A DNA stretch of 64,000 nt. Origin: Aureimonas glaciei. GTDB taxonomy: Bacteria > Pseudomonadota > Alphaproteobacteria > Rhizobiales > Rhizobiaceae. Where the stretch lies: the NCBI RefSeq assembly GCF_014643375.1, contig NZ_BMJJ01000010.1, positions 163,093-227,092 of the forward strand. Reading direction: 5' to 3'. The translations under genes were made by a program, and so were the position numbers. Position 1 is the stretch's first letter. Each line of letters starts with the position of its first letter. Positions 48,083 through 60,139 of this stretch are shown piece after piece. The notes beneath the pieces are model-generated. The model ran no database searches. It was not told the DNA's origin and saw only the letters and a program-made list of their open reading frames with translations.

Positions 48083-48090
48083 GTATATAC
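48083..48090 (-). promoter_or_regulatory. GTATATAC palindrome at the second brnTA promoter
   Basis: The perfect 8-base palindrome GTATATAC includes a TATATA -10-like hexamer about 25 bases upstream of the toxin GTG. BrnA-type antitoxins repress their own promoter, so this is a candidate operator. Confidence 0.4.
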
Positions 48091-48282
48091 AAAAGCGCCG
48101 TCGACGCCAAGACAGGATGCGAGGCGAAGCCGCGCCGCAGGGGCGTTGCGACCGGCTTTCTTGCAGTGTCCGCGCATTTCGGCTAACTCCGGCGCGCTGC
48201 GGAAGACTATGGCGTTTCCGCCAGCTTCCTTTTCGACACACCGCGGGTGGCTTCACGCCCGCCGTCCGGGCTAGCATTATTC

Positions 48283-49536
48283 ATGGCGCGTCTCGTTCTC
48301 AAATTCGGCGGCACTTCTGTCGCCGACATCGACCGAATCCGGAACGTCGCGCGCCACGTCAAACGCGAAGTGGACGCCGGTCACCAGGTCGCCGTCGTCG
48401 TCTCGGCCATGTCCGGCAAGACCAACGAACTCGTCGAATGGTGCCGGGCGGCCTCGCCGATGCACGACGCGCGCGAATATGACGCGGTCGTCGCCAGTGG
48501 CGAGCAGGTCACCGCGGGGCTTCTGGCCATCACGCTGCAGGGCATGGGCGTCAACGCCCGGTCCTGGATGGGCTGGCAGATCGCCATCCGCACCGACGGT
48601 GCGCACGGCGCCGCGCGCATCCAGGAGATCGAGGGCGAGGAAATCGTCCGCCGCTTCGCCGAAGGCCAGGTCGCTGTCGTTGCCGGCTTCCAGGGCATCG
48701 CGCCGGACAACCGCATCGCCACGCTCGGCCGCGGCGGCTCGGACACCTCCGCGGTGGCGATCGCCGCGGCGATCAAGGCCGACCGCTGCGACATCTACAC
48801 CGATGTCGACGGCGTCTATACCACCGACCCGCGCATCGAGCCGAAGGCGCGGCGCATGGCGAAGATTTCCTTCGAGGAGATGCTGGAAATGGCCTCGCTC
48901 GGGGCCAAGGTATTGCAGGTCCGTTCGGTCGAACTGGCCATGGTGCACAAGGTCCGGCTGTTCGTGCGCTCCTCCTTCGAGGATCCGGACGCGCCGGGCA
49001 TGGGGGATCTCCTGAATCCGCCGGGAACACTCATTTGCGACGAGGATGAAATCGTGGAACAGCAGGTCGTGACCGGCATCGCCTATGCCAAGGACGAGGC
49101 GCAGATCTCGCTGCGGCGGGTCGAGGACCAGCCGGGCGTCGCCGCGGCCATCTTCGGGCCGCTGGCCGACGCCGGCGTCAATGTCGACATGATCGTCCAG
49201 AACATTTCCGAGGACGGCACCCGCACCGACATGACATTTACGGTGCCGGCGAGCGATCTGCCGAAGGCGACGGCAATCCTGGAAAAGGCCAAGCCGGAGA
49301 TGCGTTTCGACGTCATCCAGAGCGAGCTCGGCCTGACCAAGGTCTCGGTCATCGGCGTCGGCATGCGCAGCCACACCGGCGTCGCAGCCACGGCCTTCAA
49401 GGCGCTGGCCAAGCGCGGGATCAACATCCGCGCCATCACCACCTCGGAGATCAAGATCTCGATCCTGATCGACGGCGAGTTCTCGGAACTGGCGGTGCGC
49501 AGCTTGCATTCGGTCTACGGTCTCGACAAAGCTTGA
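48283..49536 (+). CDS. lysC: Aspartate kinase
   Basis: This 417-residue enzyme phosphorylates aspartate, the entry to lysine, threonine and methionine synthesis. The N-terminal kinase block is LVLKFGGTSVADIDRI, with GRGGSDTSAVAIAAAIKADRCDIYTDVDGVYTTDPRI as the second substrate region. Two ACT domains follow (about residues 265-415) for feedback inhibition. The start is the ATG at 48283. It precedes ptsP on the same strand by about 110 bases. Confidence 0.97.
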   Translation: MARLVLKFGGTSVADIDRIRNVARHVKREVDAGHQVAVVVSAMSGKTNELVEWCRAASPMHDAREYDAVVASGEQVTAGLLAITLQGMGVNARSWMGWQIAIRTDGAHGAARIQEIEGEEIVRRFAEGQVAVVAGFQGIAPDNRIATLGRGGSDTSAVAIAAAIKADRCDIYTDVDGVYTTDPRIEPKARRMAKISFEEMLEMASLGAKVLQVRSVELAMVHKVRLFVRSSFEDPDAPGMGDLLNPPGTLICDEDEIVEQQVVTGIAYAKDEAQISLRRVEDQPGVAAAIFGPLADAGVNVDMIVQNISEDGTRTDMTFTVPASDLPKATAILEKAKPEMRFDVIQSELGLTKVSVIGVGMRSHTGVAATAFKALAKRGINIRAITTSEIKISILIDGEFSELAVRSLHSVYGLDKA

Positions 49537-49647
49537 CCGGGTGACGGGTCTGCCGCAGACCACAACCTTGGATCGTCCGGGCGCGCCGGGCGGTCGTTTC
49601 CTCGTGGCCGACGGCGGTGGCTCTCTGCCGCCCTTTGGAAGACGACC

Positions 49648-51918
49648 TTGATCAGAAGCGATTCGTCCGGTCCCCGCGTGCTCATGCGCAAGATCCGGGA
49701 GCTCATGGCCGAGCCCCTGCAGCCGCAGGCGCGTCTGGACGAAATCGTGCGCCAGATCGCCCAGAACATGGTCGCCGAGGTCTGCTCGATCTATGTGCTG
49801 CGCGCCGACGCCGTGCTGGAGCTCTACGCCACCGAGGGCCTGAACCCGGGTTCCGTGCACCTGGCCCAGCTGAAGCTCGGCGAGGGCCTCGTCGGCACGA
49901 TTGCCGCCACCGCGCGCTCGCTGAACCTGTCGGAAGCGCAGAAGCACCCGGCCTTCACCTTTATCCCCGGCACCGGTGAAGAGCCGTTCAACGCCTTTCT
50001 CGGCGTGCCGATCCTCCGGGCCGGCCGCACCCTCGGCGTTCTCGACGTGCAGAACCGCGCCAAGCGCGTCTACCGCGAGGAGGAGGTCGAGGCGCTCGAG
50101 ACGGTCGCCATGGTCGTCGCCGAGATGATCGCCGCCGGCAGCCTCGAGGGCCTGTCGCGCCCCGGCGTCGTGCTCGACCTGTCGCGTCCGGTCTCCTTCA
50201 ACGGCGTCGCCCTCGCCGACGGCATCGGCCTTGGCCATGTCGTCCTGCACGAGCCGCGGGTGGTGGTGACCAACCTCTTCAACGAGGATGTCGACGCCGA
50301 GATCACGCGGCTCGAGCAGTCGCTGCAGTTCCTGCGCATCTCGATCGAGGATATGCTGTCGCGGCGCGACATCGCCGCCGAGGGTGAGCATCGTGCCGTG
50401 CTCGAGGCCTACCGCATGTTCGCGCACGACCGCGGCTGGGTCCGGCGGCTGGAAGAGGCGGTGCGCAACGGCCTGACCGCCGAGGCGGCGGTCGAGAAGG
50501 TGCAGAGCGACATGCGCGCGCGCATGATGCACATGACCGATCCCTATATCCGCGAGCGGCTGCACGATTTCGACGACCTCGCCAACCGGCTGCTGCGCCA
50601 GCTGATGGGCCGCACCGAGATCGGCGAGGGCGACGACGAGCCGTCCGACGCCATCATCGTCGCCCGCTCGATGGGCGCGGCCGAGCTTCTCGACTATCGC
50701 CGCGACAAGATCCGCGGCCTGATCCTAGAAGAGGGGACGGCCACCAGCCACGTCGTCATCGTCGCCCGGGCGCTCGGCCTTCCCGTCGTCGGCCAGGCCA
50801 AGGGCGTGGTGTCGATGTCGGAGAACCGCGACGCGATCATCGTCGACGGCGCCGATGGCGGGGTGCACCTGCGCCCCTCGCCCGAGGTCGAGGCGGTGTT
50901 CGTGGAAAAGGTGCAGTTCCGCGCCAAGCGGCAGGAACAGTACCGCGCTCTGCGCGACGTGCCGGCCGAGACGCGCGACGGCGTCGCGGTCAATCTTCTC
51001 ATGAATGCCGGCCTCCTCGTCGACCTGCCGCAGCTCGTCGATTCCGGCGCGGCCGGCATCGGCCTGTTCCGCACCGAGCTGCAGTTCATGATCGCCTCGT
51101 CGATGCCGAAGGCGAGCGAGCAGGAGCGCCTCTATTCCGCGGTGATCGACGCGGCCGGCGACAAGCCGGTGACCTTCCGCACGCTCGACATCGGCGGCGA
51201 CAAGCTCCTTCCCTATCTCCACCAGTCGGCCGAGGAGAACCCGGCGCTCGGCTACCGTGCCATCCGGCTCGCGCTCGACCGTCCCGGCCTGATGCGCACG
51301 CAGCTGCGCGCGCTCCTCAAGGCGGCGCGCGGGCGGGAGCTGCGCATCATGTTTCCGATGGTGACGGAGCTTTCCGAACTGCACCGGGCGCGCGATCTCA
51401 TCGCCCGCGAGCTCAGCCACCTCACCAAGTTCGGCCACCTCATGCCGCGCCAGCTGAAGCTCGGCGCCATGATCGAGGTGCCCTCGCTGCTGTTCCAGCT
51501 CGACGAGCTGATGGCGCTGGTCGACTTCGTCTCGATCGGCTCGAACGACCTGTTCCAGTTCTTCTCCGCCGTCGATCGCGGCAATGCCCGCATGGCCGGC
51601 CGCTTCGACGACCTGTCGCCGCCCTTTCTCTCGGCGCTGAAGAGCATTCTGGACGCCGGCACGCGCAACGGCGTCGAGGTGAGCCTGTGCGGCGAGATGG
51701 CCGGCAAGCCGCTGGCGGCCATGGCCCTGATGGGCCTCGGCTTCCGCTCCATCTCGATGACGCCCTCGGCGATCGGCCCGGTGAAGGCGATGATGATCGA
51801 GCTGGAACTGGCGAAGCTGGAGCGCTTGATGGCCGAGCATATGGCCGATCCGCGACGCCAGGGCACGATGCGCCAGCTGCTGACGGATTTTGCCGTGGCG
51901 CATTCCATCCCGCATTAG
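49648..51918 (+). CDS. ptsP: Phosphoenolpyruvate-protein phosphotransferase PtsP (EI-Ntr)
   Basis: This 756-residue enzyme starts the nitrogen phosphotransferase chain (EI-Ntr to NPr to EIIA-Ntr). An N-terminal GAF sensor (about residues 20-160) is followed by the EI domains: the phospho-His is in EGTATSHVVIVARALGLP, the PEP-binding core holds PYLHQSAEENPALGYRAIRLALD and the active Cys region is SLCGEMAGKPLAAMALMGLGFRSIS. The start is TTG at 49648, supported by GGAAG upstream and by the family N-terminus SSGPRVLMRKIRELMAEPL; an ATG at 49684 would cut that block. Confidence 0.95.
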   Translation: MIRSDSSGPRVLMRKIRELMAEPLQPQARLDEIVRQIAQNMVAEVCSIYVLRADAVLELYATEGLNPGSVHLAQLKLGEGLVGTIAATARSLNLSEAQKHPAFTFIPGTGEEPFNAFLGVPILRAGRTLGVLDVQNRAKRVYREEEVEALETVAMVVAEMIAAGSLEGLSRPGVVLDLSRPVSFNGVALADGIGLGHVVLHEPRVVVTNLFNEDVDAEITRLEQSLQFLRISIEDMLSRRDIAAEGEHRAVLEAYRMFAHDRGWVRRLEEAVRNGLTAEAAVEKVQSDMRARMMHMTDPYIRERLHDFDDLANRLLRQLMGRTEIGEGDDEPSDAIIVARSMGAAELLDYRRDKIRGLILEEGTATSHVVIVARALGLPVVGQAKGVVSMSENRDAIIVDGADGGVHLRPSPEVEAVFVEKVQFRAKRQEQYRALRDVPAETRDGVAVNLLMNAGLLVDLPQLVDSGAAGIGLFRTELQFMIASSMPKASEQERLYSAVIDAAGDKPVTFRTLDIGGDKLLPYLHQSAEENPALGYRAIRLALDRPGLMRTQLRALLKAARGRELRIMFPMVTELSELHRARDLIARELSHLTKFGHLMPRQLKLGAMIEVPSLLFQLDELMALVDFVSIGSNDLFQFFSAVDRGNARMAGRFDDLSPPFLSALKSILDAGTRNGVEVSLCGEMAGKPLAAMALMGLGFRSISMTPSAIGPVKAMMIELELAKLERLMAEHMADPRRQGTMRQLLTDFAVAHSIPH

Positions 51919-52014
51919 CGAGGCTCAAGCGCCCATCGTCCCGACGCGACGCGGCGACCACGTCGTTCGCCGCCGACGCGACGGCACCCAGACCTTCAGA
52001 GATTCCAGGATTCC

Positions 52015-53094
52015 ATGGCGACGCTGCCTTCCGACACGATGAACGAGATCGTCCGACGCTTTTCCTACATCGAGGCCGAGATGGCCAAGGGCGGAGACCG
52101 CGACAGCTTTGCCGCGCTGGCTTCCGAATATGCCGGGCTCGAACCGATCGTCGCCGCGATCCAACGCCATCGCCGTATCCAGGACGAGTTGCGCGATATG
52201 CGCGCGATGATGGACGATTCCGGCGCCGACCGGGAAATGCGCGATCTCGCCACGGCGGAGGTCGCGGACCTGCGCGCGCAGGACGCGGCCCTGACCGAGG
52301 AGATCCAGCTTCTCCTGCTGCCGAAGGACGCCGCCGACGAAAAGAGCGCCATCCTCGAAATCCGCGCCGGCACCGGCGGCTCGGAGGCAGGCCTCTTCGC
52401 CGGCGATCTCTTCCGCATGTACCAGCGCTATGCCGAGGTGAACGGCTGGAAGGTCGAGGTCCTGTCGGCGAGCGAGGGCGAGGTCGGCGGCTACAAGGAA
52501 GTCATCGCCTCGATCAACGGCAAAGGCGTCTTCTCCAAGCTGAAATTCGAATCGGGCGTGCACCGGGTGCAGCGGGTGCCGGCGACGGAATCGGGCGGGC
52601 GCATCCACACTTCCGCGGCGACGGTGGCGGTGCTGCCCGAGGCCGAGGACATCGACGTCGAGATCCGGCCCGAGGACATCCGCATCGATACCATGCGCGC
52701 CTCCGGCTCCGGCGGCCAGCACGTCAACACGACGGACTCGGCCGTGCGCATCACCCATCTGCCGACCGGCATCATGGTCGTCTCGGCCGAGAAGTCGCAG
52801 CACCAGAACCGCGCCCGCGCCATGCAGGTGCTGCGCGCCCGGCTCTACGACATGGAGCGCGAGCGCGCCGACGACGAACGCTCCGAGGCGCGCCGCAGCC
52901 AGGTCGGTTCGGGCGACCGTTCCGAGCGCATCCGCACCTACAATTTCCCGCAGGGGCGGGTGACGGATCACCGCATCAACCTGACGCTCTACAAGCTCGA
53001 CAAGGTGATGGAGGGCGATCTCGACGAACTGGTCGGGGCGCTGATCGCCGATCACCAGGCGCGGCTTCTGGCCAGCGTCGGCGGCGAGGCCTGA
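52015..53094 (+). CDS. prfA: Peptide chain release factor 1
   Basis: This 359-residue factor recognises UAA and UAG stop codons and triggers peptide release. The GGQ motif lies in [25 protein letters not shown], and the RF1-type codon-recognition region precedes it ([31 protein letters not shown]). The C-terminal [23 protein letters not shown] is conserved. The downstream prmC, whose product methylates the GGQ Gln, begins at or near its stop codon. Confidence 0.97.
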   Translation: MATLPSDTMNEIVRRFSYIEAEMAKGGDRDSFAALASEYAGLEPIVAAIQRHRRIQDELRDMRAMMDDSGADREMRDLATAEVADLRAQDAALTEEIQLLLLPKDAADEKSAILEIRAGTGGSEAGLFAGDLFRMYQRYAEVNGWKVEVLSASEGEVGGYKEVIASINGKGVFSKLKFESGVHRVQRVPATESGGRIHTSAATVAVLPEAEDIDVEIRPEDIRIDTMRASGSGGQHVNTTDSAVRITHLPTGIMVVSAEKSQHQNRARAMQVLRARLYDMERERADDERSEARRSQVGSGDRSERIRTYNFPQGRVTDHRINLTLYKLDKVMEGDLDELVGALIADHQARLLASVGGEA

Positions 53095-53138
53095 CCATTT
53101 CACCGGCGACAGACACACCCGCGGAGACGGTCGCCTCG

Positions 53139-54035
53139 GTGCTGGCCGCACTGCGCGCCACGCTGCGGGGAGCGGGCGTGGACAGTCCCGAGGCCGATGC
53201 GCGGCTGATGCTCGCCGCGGTACTCGGCTGCGAGGCCGGCGGGCTGATCCTGCGCGCGGGGGAGGCGGTCGACCCGACCGCGACGGCGCGGCTCGGCGCC
53301 ATGACGGCGCGGCGTCTGCAAGGCGAGCCGGTGCACCGCATTCTCGGCCGGCGCGCCTTCTACGCGCATGATTTCGCGATGTCGGCGGAGACGCTCGAGC
53401 CGCGCGCGGACACCGAGGCCCTGGTCGAGCTTTGCCGGGCGCCGATCGAGGCGGTTTTTGCCGAGCGCGGCGCCTGCCTCCTGGCGGATGTCGGTACCGG
53501 CACGGGCGCCATCGCGGTCTCGCTGCTGGCGCTCTATCCGGCGCTGCGGGTCGTCGCCGTCGACCTATCGCCGGGGGCGCTCGTTACCGCCCGCGGCAAT
53601 GCGGAAGCGGCGGGCGTCGCGGCGCGATTCCACGCCGTCGCCAGCGACTATCTCAGCGCCGTCGCCGCGCCGCTCGACCTCGTCGTGTCGAACCCGCCTT
53701 ATATCCCCAGCGGCGATATTGCCGGTCTGTCGCGCGAGGTTCGCGATTTCGATCCGCATCTGGCCCTCGACGGCGGATCGGACGGTCTCGACGCCTACCG
53801 GGCCCTGGCGGACCAGGCGCTCCGGGTCCTGCGGCGGCCCGGGCACGTCGTGCTGGAGATCGGTCAGGGCCAGGCAAGCGAGGTATGCGAGATTTTTTCC
53901 CGCAACGGCCTTGTTCTGGCCGCAACGAAAGACGACTTGGCGGGCATCACCCGTGCGTTGTGGTTCCGAAGAGAGGCGTCGAGCGCTGAAATCCACGCGC
54001 CGAGTGGGCGCCCGGATGCGGATCCGGCGGCCTGA
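53139..54035 (+). CDS. prmC: Peptide chain release factor N5-glutamine methyltransferase
   Basis: This protein of about 298 residues methylates the GGQ glutamine of release factors. Motif I is LLADVGTGTGAIAVSLLALYP and the catalytic block is LVVSNPPYIPSGDIAGLSREVRDFDPHLALDGGSDGL. The start is uncertain: GTG at 53139 is the first standard start after the prfA stop, but family-like sequence continues upstream, and an ATT at 53097 or CTG at 53091 with GAGG before it would add 14-16 residues. The order prfA-prmC is standard. Confidence 0.92.
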   Translation: MLAALRATLRGAGVDSPEADARLMLAAVLGCEAGGLILRAGEAVDPTATARLGAMTARRLQGEPVHRILGRRAFYAHDFAMSAETLEPRADTEALVELCRAPIEAVFAERGACLLADVGTGTGAIAVSLLALYPALRVVAVDLSPGALVTARGNAEAAGVAARFHAVASDYLSAVAAPLDLVVSNPPYIPSGDIAGLSREVRDFDPHLALDGGSDGLDAYRALADQALRVLRRPGHVVLEIGQGQASEVCEIFSRNGLVLAATKDDLAGITRALWFRREASSAEIHAPSGRPDADPAA

Positions 54036-54409
54036 CAAGCCAGCCCGACAAGGTGAGACGGTAAAACTTTCCTAAACTGACGGTTTCGGTCCTTGCGTAG
54101 CAAAAAGAGCTTGTGACACAGGGCCGAACCTTCTAGTTTCGAGATCGTTACGGACCAATCGAGGGGGAACATCCCTCAGATTCCGACCTGCCCGGTGGCA
54201 GGCGGACGTGGGATGCTCGAGACGGCTAGGCGGCTGTCCGTGATACCGACGATTTGGAATCGATCGGCTTAACCGAATACCAAATTTCGATCTCGGTCGC
54301 GCACTGGCGCATCCGTATCGCGCGGGGCGACGCTCCATCCCTGAGGGATGGCCGTCCTGCAGCCAGGGGCAACCGGCGCGCTAGCTGGATATCCAGAGAC
54401 AGGAAGAGC
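54036..54409. other. Long leader of the DUF4167 gene with two hairpins
   Basis: No gene is seen in these 374 bases. A composite inverted repeat ATTTGG...TCGG-cttaa-CCGA...CCAAAT spans 54252-54285 and a perfect hairpin CCATCCC-tga-GGGATGG spans 54335-54351. Neither has a T-run. Confidence 0.5.
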
Positions 54410-55768
54410 ATGAGGCCAGGACAGCAGCAGCAGAACAAGCAGCGGATGCGCGGACGCGGCCGGAAGGGCCCCAATCCGCTGTCGCGCAGCTACGAGTCGA
54501 ATGGCCCGGACGTGAAGATCCGCGGCACCGCGCAGCACATCGCCGAGAAATACTCGACGCTCGCGCGCGACTCGGCGGCTTCCGGCGACCGCGTCATGGC
54601 CGAGAACTATCTCCAGCATGCCGAGCATTACGGCCGCATCGTCGCCGCGGCGCAGGGCACGTTCCAGCTGCAGCAGGACGAGAACGACTTCGGCGACCAG
54701 ATGGACGACGACGGCGACGAGGAGGGCGGCTCGGAGAACGGCTACGCCAACGGCAACGGCCAGGACGAGCGCGGTCAGAACGACCGCAGCCAGAACGACC
54801 GCAGCCAGAACGAGCGCGGCCAGAACGATCGGGGCCAGAACGACCGCTATCAGGCCGACCGCAACCAGAACGACCGCGGTCAGGATCGCAACCAGGGCGA
54901 CCGCAATCAGGGCGATCGGGGCCAGGGCGACCGGTACCCGAACGATCGCGGCCAGAACGAGCGTCCGCAGGGCGAGCGCGCGAACGGGCAGCAGAACGCG
55001 CCGCGCGAAGGCCGCGAACAGCGCGGCGGCAACGGCAACAATGCGCCGAACGCCAATGGCGGCAACCGCGACGGCAACCGGGAAGCGCGCGACGGCAACC
55101 GCGAGAACCGGGGCAACCGGGACGGCAATCGCGAAAACCGCGACGGCAACCGCGAGACCTACCAGAACCGCGACCGCGACAACCGGGAGAATCGCGGCCA
55201 TCGCGATCGCCCGGCGCTGAACGGCCTCGGGCCGCAGCCCGTCGTCGGCGAGCCGCGCGTTCAGACCGAGGGCGGCGAGGACCAGGCGCCGCGCAACGTT
55301 TCGCACGAGCCCCGCCAGCCCGCTCCCGAGCAGCCGGCGCGCGCGCCGGCCGCCGAGGTTGCCGCTTCCGATCCCGCGCCGCGCGAGGAATTCCGTCCGC
55401 GCAACGACGAGCCGCGCGCCGAGGGCGAGCCGCGTCGCCGTGGTCGCCCGCGCCGCGTGCGCAGCGAGGATGGCGAGCCGCGTGCCGACATGGCGAGCGA
55501 GGCTGCGAGCGACGGGGCCACGGCCGATGCCGCCGTGCCCACGCCTCGGGCACCCGCTGTCGATCCGGTGACCGCCGTGGCGCCCGTGGCGCCGCCGGTG
55601 GAAGCCCGGGCCGAAGCGCCTCAGGCGGACGTTTCGCCCGTCGAGGCCGAGGGCAAGGTCAAGCGCAAGCCGGGTCGCCCGCGCAAGAAGAAGCCGGAAG
55701 ACGATTCTTCGGGTGGCGAAGACGGCGGCGATCACCTGCCGGCCTTTCTGATGGCCACCAATAGCTGA
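54410..55768 (+). CDS. DUF4167 domain-containing protein
   Basis: This 452-residue protein starts with the DUF4167 domain (about residues 1-90): MRPGQQQQNKQRMRGRGRKGPNPLSRSYESNGPDVKIRGTAQHIAEKYSTLARDSAASGDRVMAENYLQHAEHY. The rest is low-complexity: Asn/Asp/Arg/Gln repeats of the NDRGQ and NRDGNRE kind (about residues 120-260), then a Pro/Ala/Glu-rich stretch and a basic AT-hook-like RRRGRPRRVR and KPGRPRKKK. Nucleic-acid binding is likely. The family is alphaproteobacterial and usually lies between prmC and clpB, as here. The ATG at 54410 follows AGGAAGAGC. Confidence 0.9.
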   Translation: MRPGQQQQNKQRMRGRGRKGPNPLSRSYESNGPDVKIRGTAQHIAEKYSTLARDSAASGDRVMAENYLQHAEHYGRIVAAAQGTFQLQQDENDFGDQMDDDGDEEGGSENGYANGNGQDERGQNDRSQNDRSQNERGQNDRGQNDRYQADRNQNDRGQDRNQGDRNQGDRGQGDRYPNDRGQNERPQGERANGQQNAPREGREQRGGNGNNAPNANGGNRDGNREARDGNRENRGNRDGNRENRDGNRETYQNRDRDNRENRGHRDRPALNGLGPQPVVGEPRVQTEGGEDQAPRNVSHEPRQPAPEQPARAPAAEVAASDPAPREEFRPRNDEPRAEGEPRRRGRPRRVRSEDGEPRADMASEAASDGATADAAVPTPRAPAVDPVTAVAPVAPPVEARAEAPQADVSPVEAEGKVKRKPGRPRKKKPEDDSSGGEDGGDHLPAFLMATNS

Positions 55769-55791
55769 TCGCCCGAAGGGGGACGACAGGC

Positions 55792-55821
55792 GAAGGGCGA
55801 CGGAGCGATCCGCCGCCCTTC
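55792..55821 (+). terminator. Terminator-like hairpin after the DUF4167 gene
   Basis: Arms GAAGGGCG and CGCCCTTC pair around a 14-base loop, followed by TTGCGTTTG. It lies 23 bases past the stop. The T-run is interrupted, so efficiency is uncertain. Confidence 0.55.
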
Positions 55822-55895
55822 TTGCGTTTGGGCCCCGCCGTATCGGGGCGGCGGAACAAATCGTTCTGTCGGGATAGGTATGATCCCTGAATACC

Positions 55896-55923
55896 CTTCA
55901 ACCCGTTGAGAGCGTCCCCATAT
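55896..55923 (+). promoter_or_regulatory. Sigma-32 (RpoH)-type promoter of clpB
   Basis: CTTCAA at 55896-55901 and CCCCATAT at 55916-55923 are 14 bases apart. The -10 matches the heat-shock consensus CCCCATNT exactly and the -35 differs by one base from CTTGAA. It lies about 90 bases upstream of the chaperone gene. Confidence 0.7.
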
Positions 55924-56015
55924 TCCCGGAGAGCGGCTCGCCGATTGAGGGGGCCGGACTCCAGGACACGCGTCCCACGCCGGATCACCGGGTGGCACGA
56001 GAGGGGAGAGCATCC

Positions 56016-58637
<2,622 letters not shown>

Positions 58638-58665
58638 GAACAGCGCCGACGGGAAGAGCATGCTG

Positions 58666-58698
58666 CAGGGGGCGGTCCAATTGGGCGCCCCCTGTTTT
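58666..58698 (+). terminator. Rho-independent terminator of clpB
   Basis: CAGGGGGCG pairs with CGCCCCCTG and is followed by TTTT. It lies 29 bases after the clpB stop. Confidence 0.88.
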
Positions 58699-58756
58699 CG
58701 TTTCGGCCTTGCCGGACGTTGATCGCGGTTCGCAAAAGAACGCGCGCGAGGCGCTG

Positions 58757-60139
58757 TCAGCGCTGCGTAGCCGCCGCCGCTCCCGAGCGGTTGACGAGGA
58801 CCGTCAGACCCCAGAGCCCCACGCCGATCGCCAGGAGAACGCCCGCGACGACGTACTGCACGCTGTCGCGCCCGGTCCAGGGGCCGACGAGGAAGGCGCA
58901 GGCCAGCGCGCCCATGATCGGCAGCAGTGTCGGCGTGGTGAAATGCGCGTGCTCGACCTTGTCGCGCCGAAGCACCAGGACGGCGATGTTGACCACCGTG
59001 AAGACGCCGAGCAGCAGCAGCGCCGTCGTGCCGCCGAGCGCCGGCACGGCGCCGACGAAGCCGATCAGCCCGAAGGCGAGGAGCGTGGTGAAGCCGATTG
59101 CGACATAAGGCGTGCGCCGCTCATGGTGCACGCGGCCGAGCCAGGGCGGCAGCACCTGTTCCCGGCTCATGCCGTAGAGGAGCCGGCTTGCCATCAGCAT
59201 GTTGATCAACGCGGAATTAGCCACGGCGAACATGGTGATGATGCCGAAGATCCAGAGCGGAAAGGCCGGCGCGCCGGCGGCCACGACCTTTAGAAGCGGT
59301 GTCTCGCCCTCGCCGAGCTCGGCGGCGGGGACGAGGGTGATCGCCGAGATCGAGACCAGCACATAGATGACGCCGGTGATGGCGAGGCCCGAGAGCAGCA
59401 CTTTCGGAAAGATCCGCGACGGATCCTTGCATTCCTCGGCCATGTTCACCGAGTCCTCGAAGCCGACCATGGCGAAGAAGGCCAAGGTCGTCGCCGCGAT
59501 CACCGACCAGAACAGCCCCCGGTCCGGGCCGGTGTCGAAGGTGAGCACGCGCGAGACGTCGCCCTGGCCGGTGCCGATCGCCCAGAAGCCGATGACGATG
59601 ATGATCAGCAGGCCGGTCAGTTCGACCGTCGTCAGCACCACGTTCATCTTCAGGCTCTGGGCGACGCCGCGATAGTTGACGATCGCCACCAGCGCCATGA
59701 AGCCGAGCGCGATCAGCATCACCGTGGGGCCGCCGGCCTGATCGAAACCCGCGACGGTCGCGAGGTTGGCGGCGAAGGCGCGCGAGGCGGTGGCGGCCGA
59801 GGTGATGCCGGAGCTCATCACCGCGAAGGCGACGATGAAGGTGATGAAATGAACGCCGAAAGCCTTGTGGGCGTAGAGCGCGGCCCCGGCGGCGCGGGGA
59901 TATTTCGTCACCAGCTCGAGATAGCTGAAGGCGGTGAGCAGGGCGATGACGAAGGCGACGAGAAAGGGCAGCCAGACGACGCCACCGACTTCCTTGGCGA
60001 CCTCACCGGTGAGGGCATAGATCCCGGTGCCGAGGATGTCGCCGACGATGAAGAGCAGAAGCAGCCAGGGACCCATCACCCGGTGCAGCGCCGGCTCGAC
60101 CTTTGTCTTCGTGGACGGTTTCGGTGTCGTGTCGGCCAT
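58757..60139 (-). CDS. APC family amino-acid permease
   Basis: This 460-residue protein has about 12 transmembrane helices and the APC superfamily start LHRVMGPWLLLLFIVGDILGTGIYALTGEVAKEVGG, with the helix-6 block FFAMVGFEDSVNMAEECKDPSRIFPKVLL. It most resembles CAT-like cationic amino-acid transporters or other secondary amino-acid/polyamine carriers. The substrate is not predictable. It is monocistronic and convergent with clpB. Confidence 0.9.
   Translation of the reverse strand: MADTTPKPSTKTKVEPALHRVMGPWLLLLFIVGDILGTGIYALTGEVAKEVGGVVWLPFLVAFVIALLTAFSYLELVTKYPRAAGAALYAHKAFGVHFITFIVAFAVMSSGITSAATASRAFAANLATVAGFDQAGGPTVMLIALGFMALVAIVNYRGVAQSLKMNVVLTTVELTGLLIIIVIGFWAIGTGQGDVSRVLTFDTGPDRGLFWSVIAATTLAFFAMVGFEDSVNMAEECKDPSRIFPKVLLSGLAITGVIYVLVSISAITLVPAAELGEGETPLLKVVAAGAPAFPLWIFGIITMFAVANSALINMLMASRLLYGMSREQVLPPWLGRVHHERRTPYVAIGFTTLLAFGLIGFVGAVPALGGTTALLLLGVFTVVNIAVLVLRRDKVEHAHFTTPTLLPIMGALACAFLVGPWTGRDSVQYVVAGVLLAIGVGLWGLTVLVNRSGAAAATQR

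Noticed and set aside
54269-55735. A hydrophobic 488-codon frame antisense to the DUF4167 gene, looking like a membrane protein
   Set aside because: The Val/Ala/Leu runs are the complement of Asn/Asp/Arg repeat codons; no start region or family match is seen.
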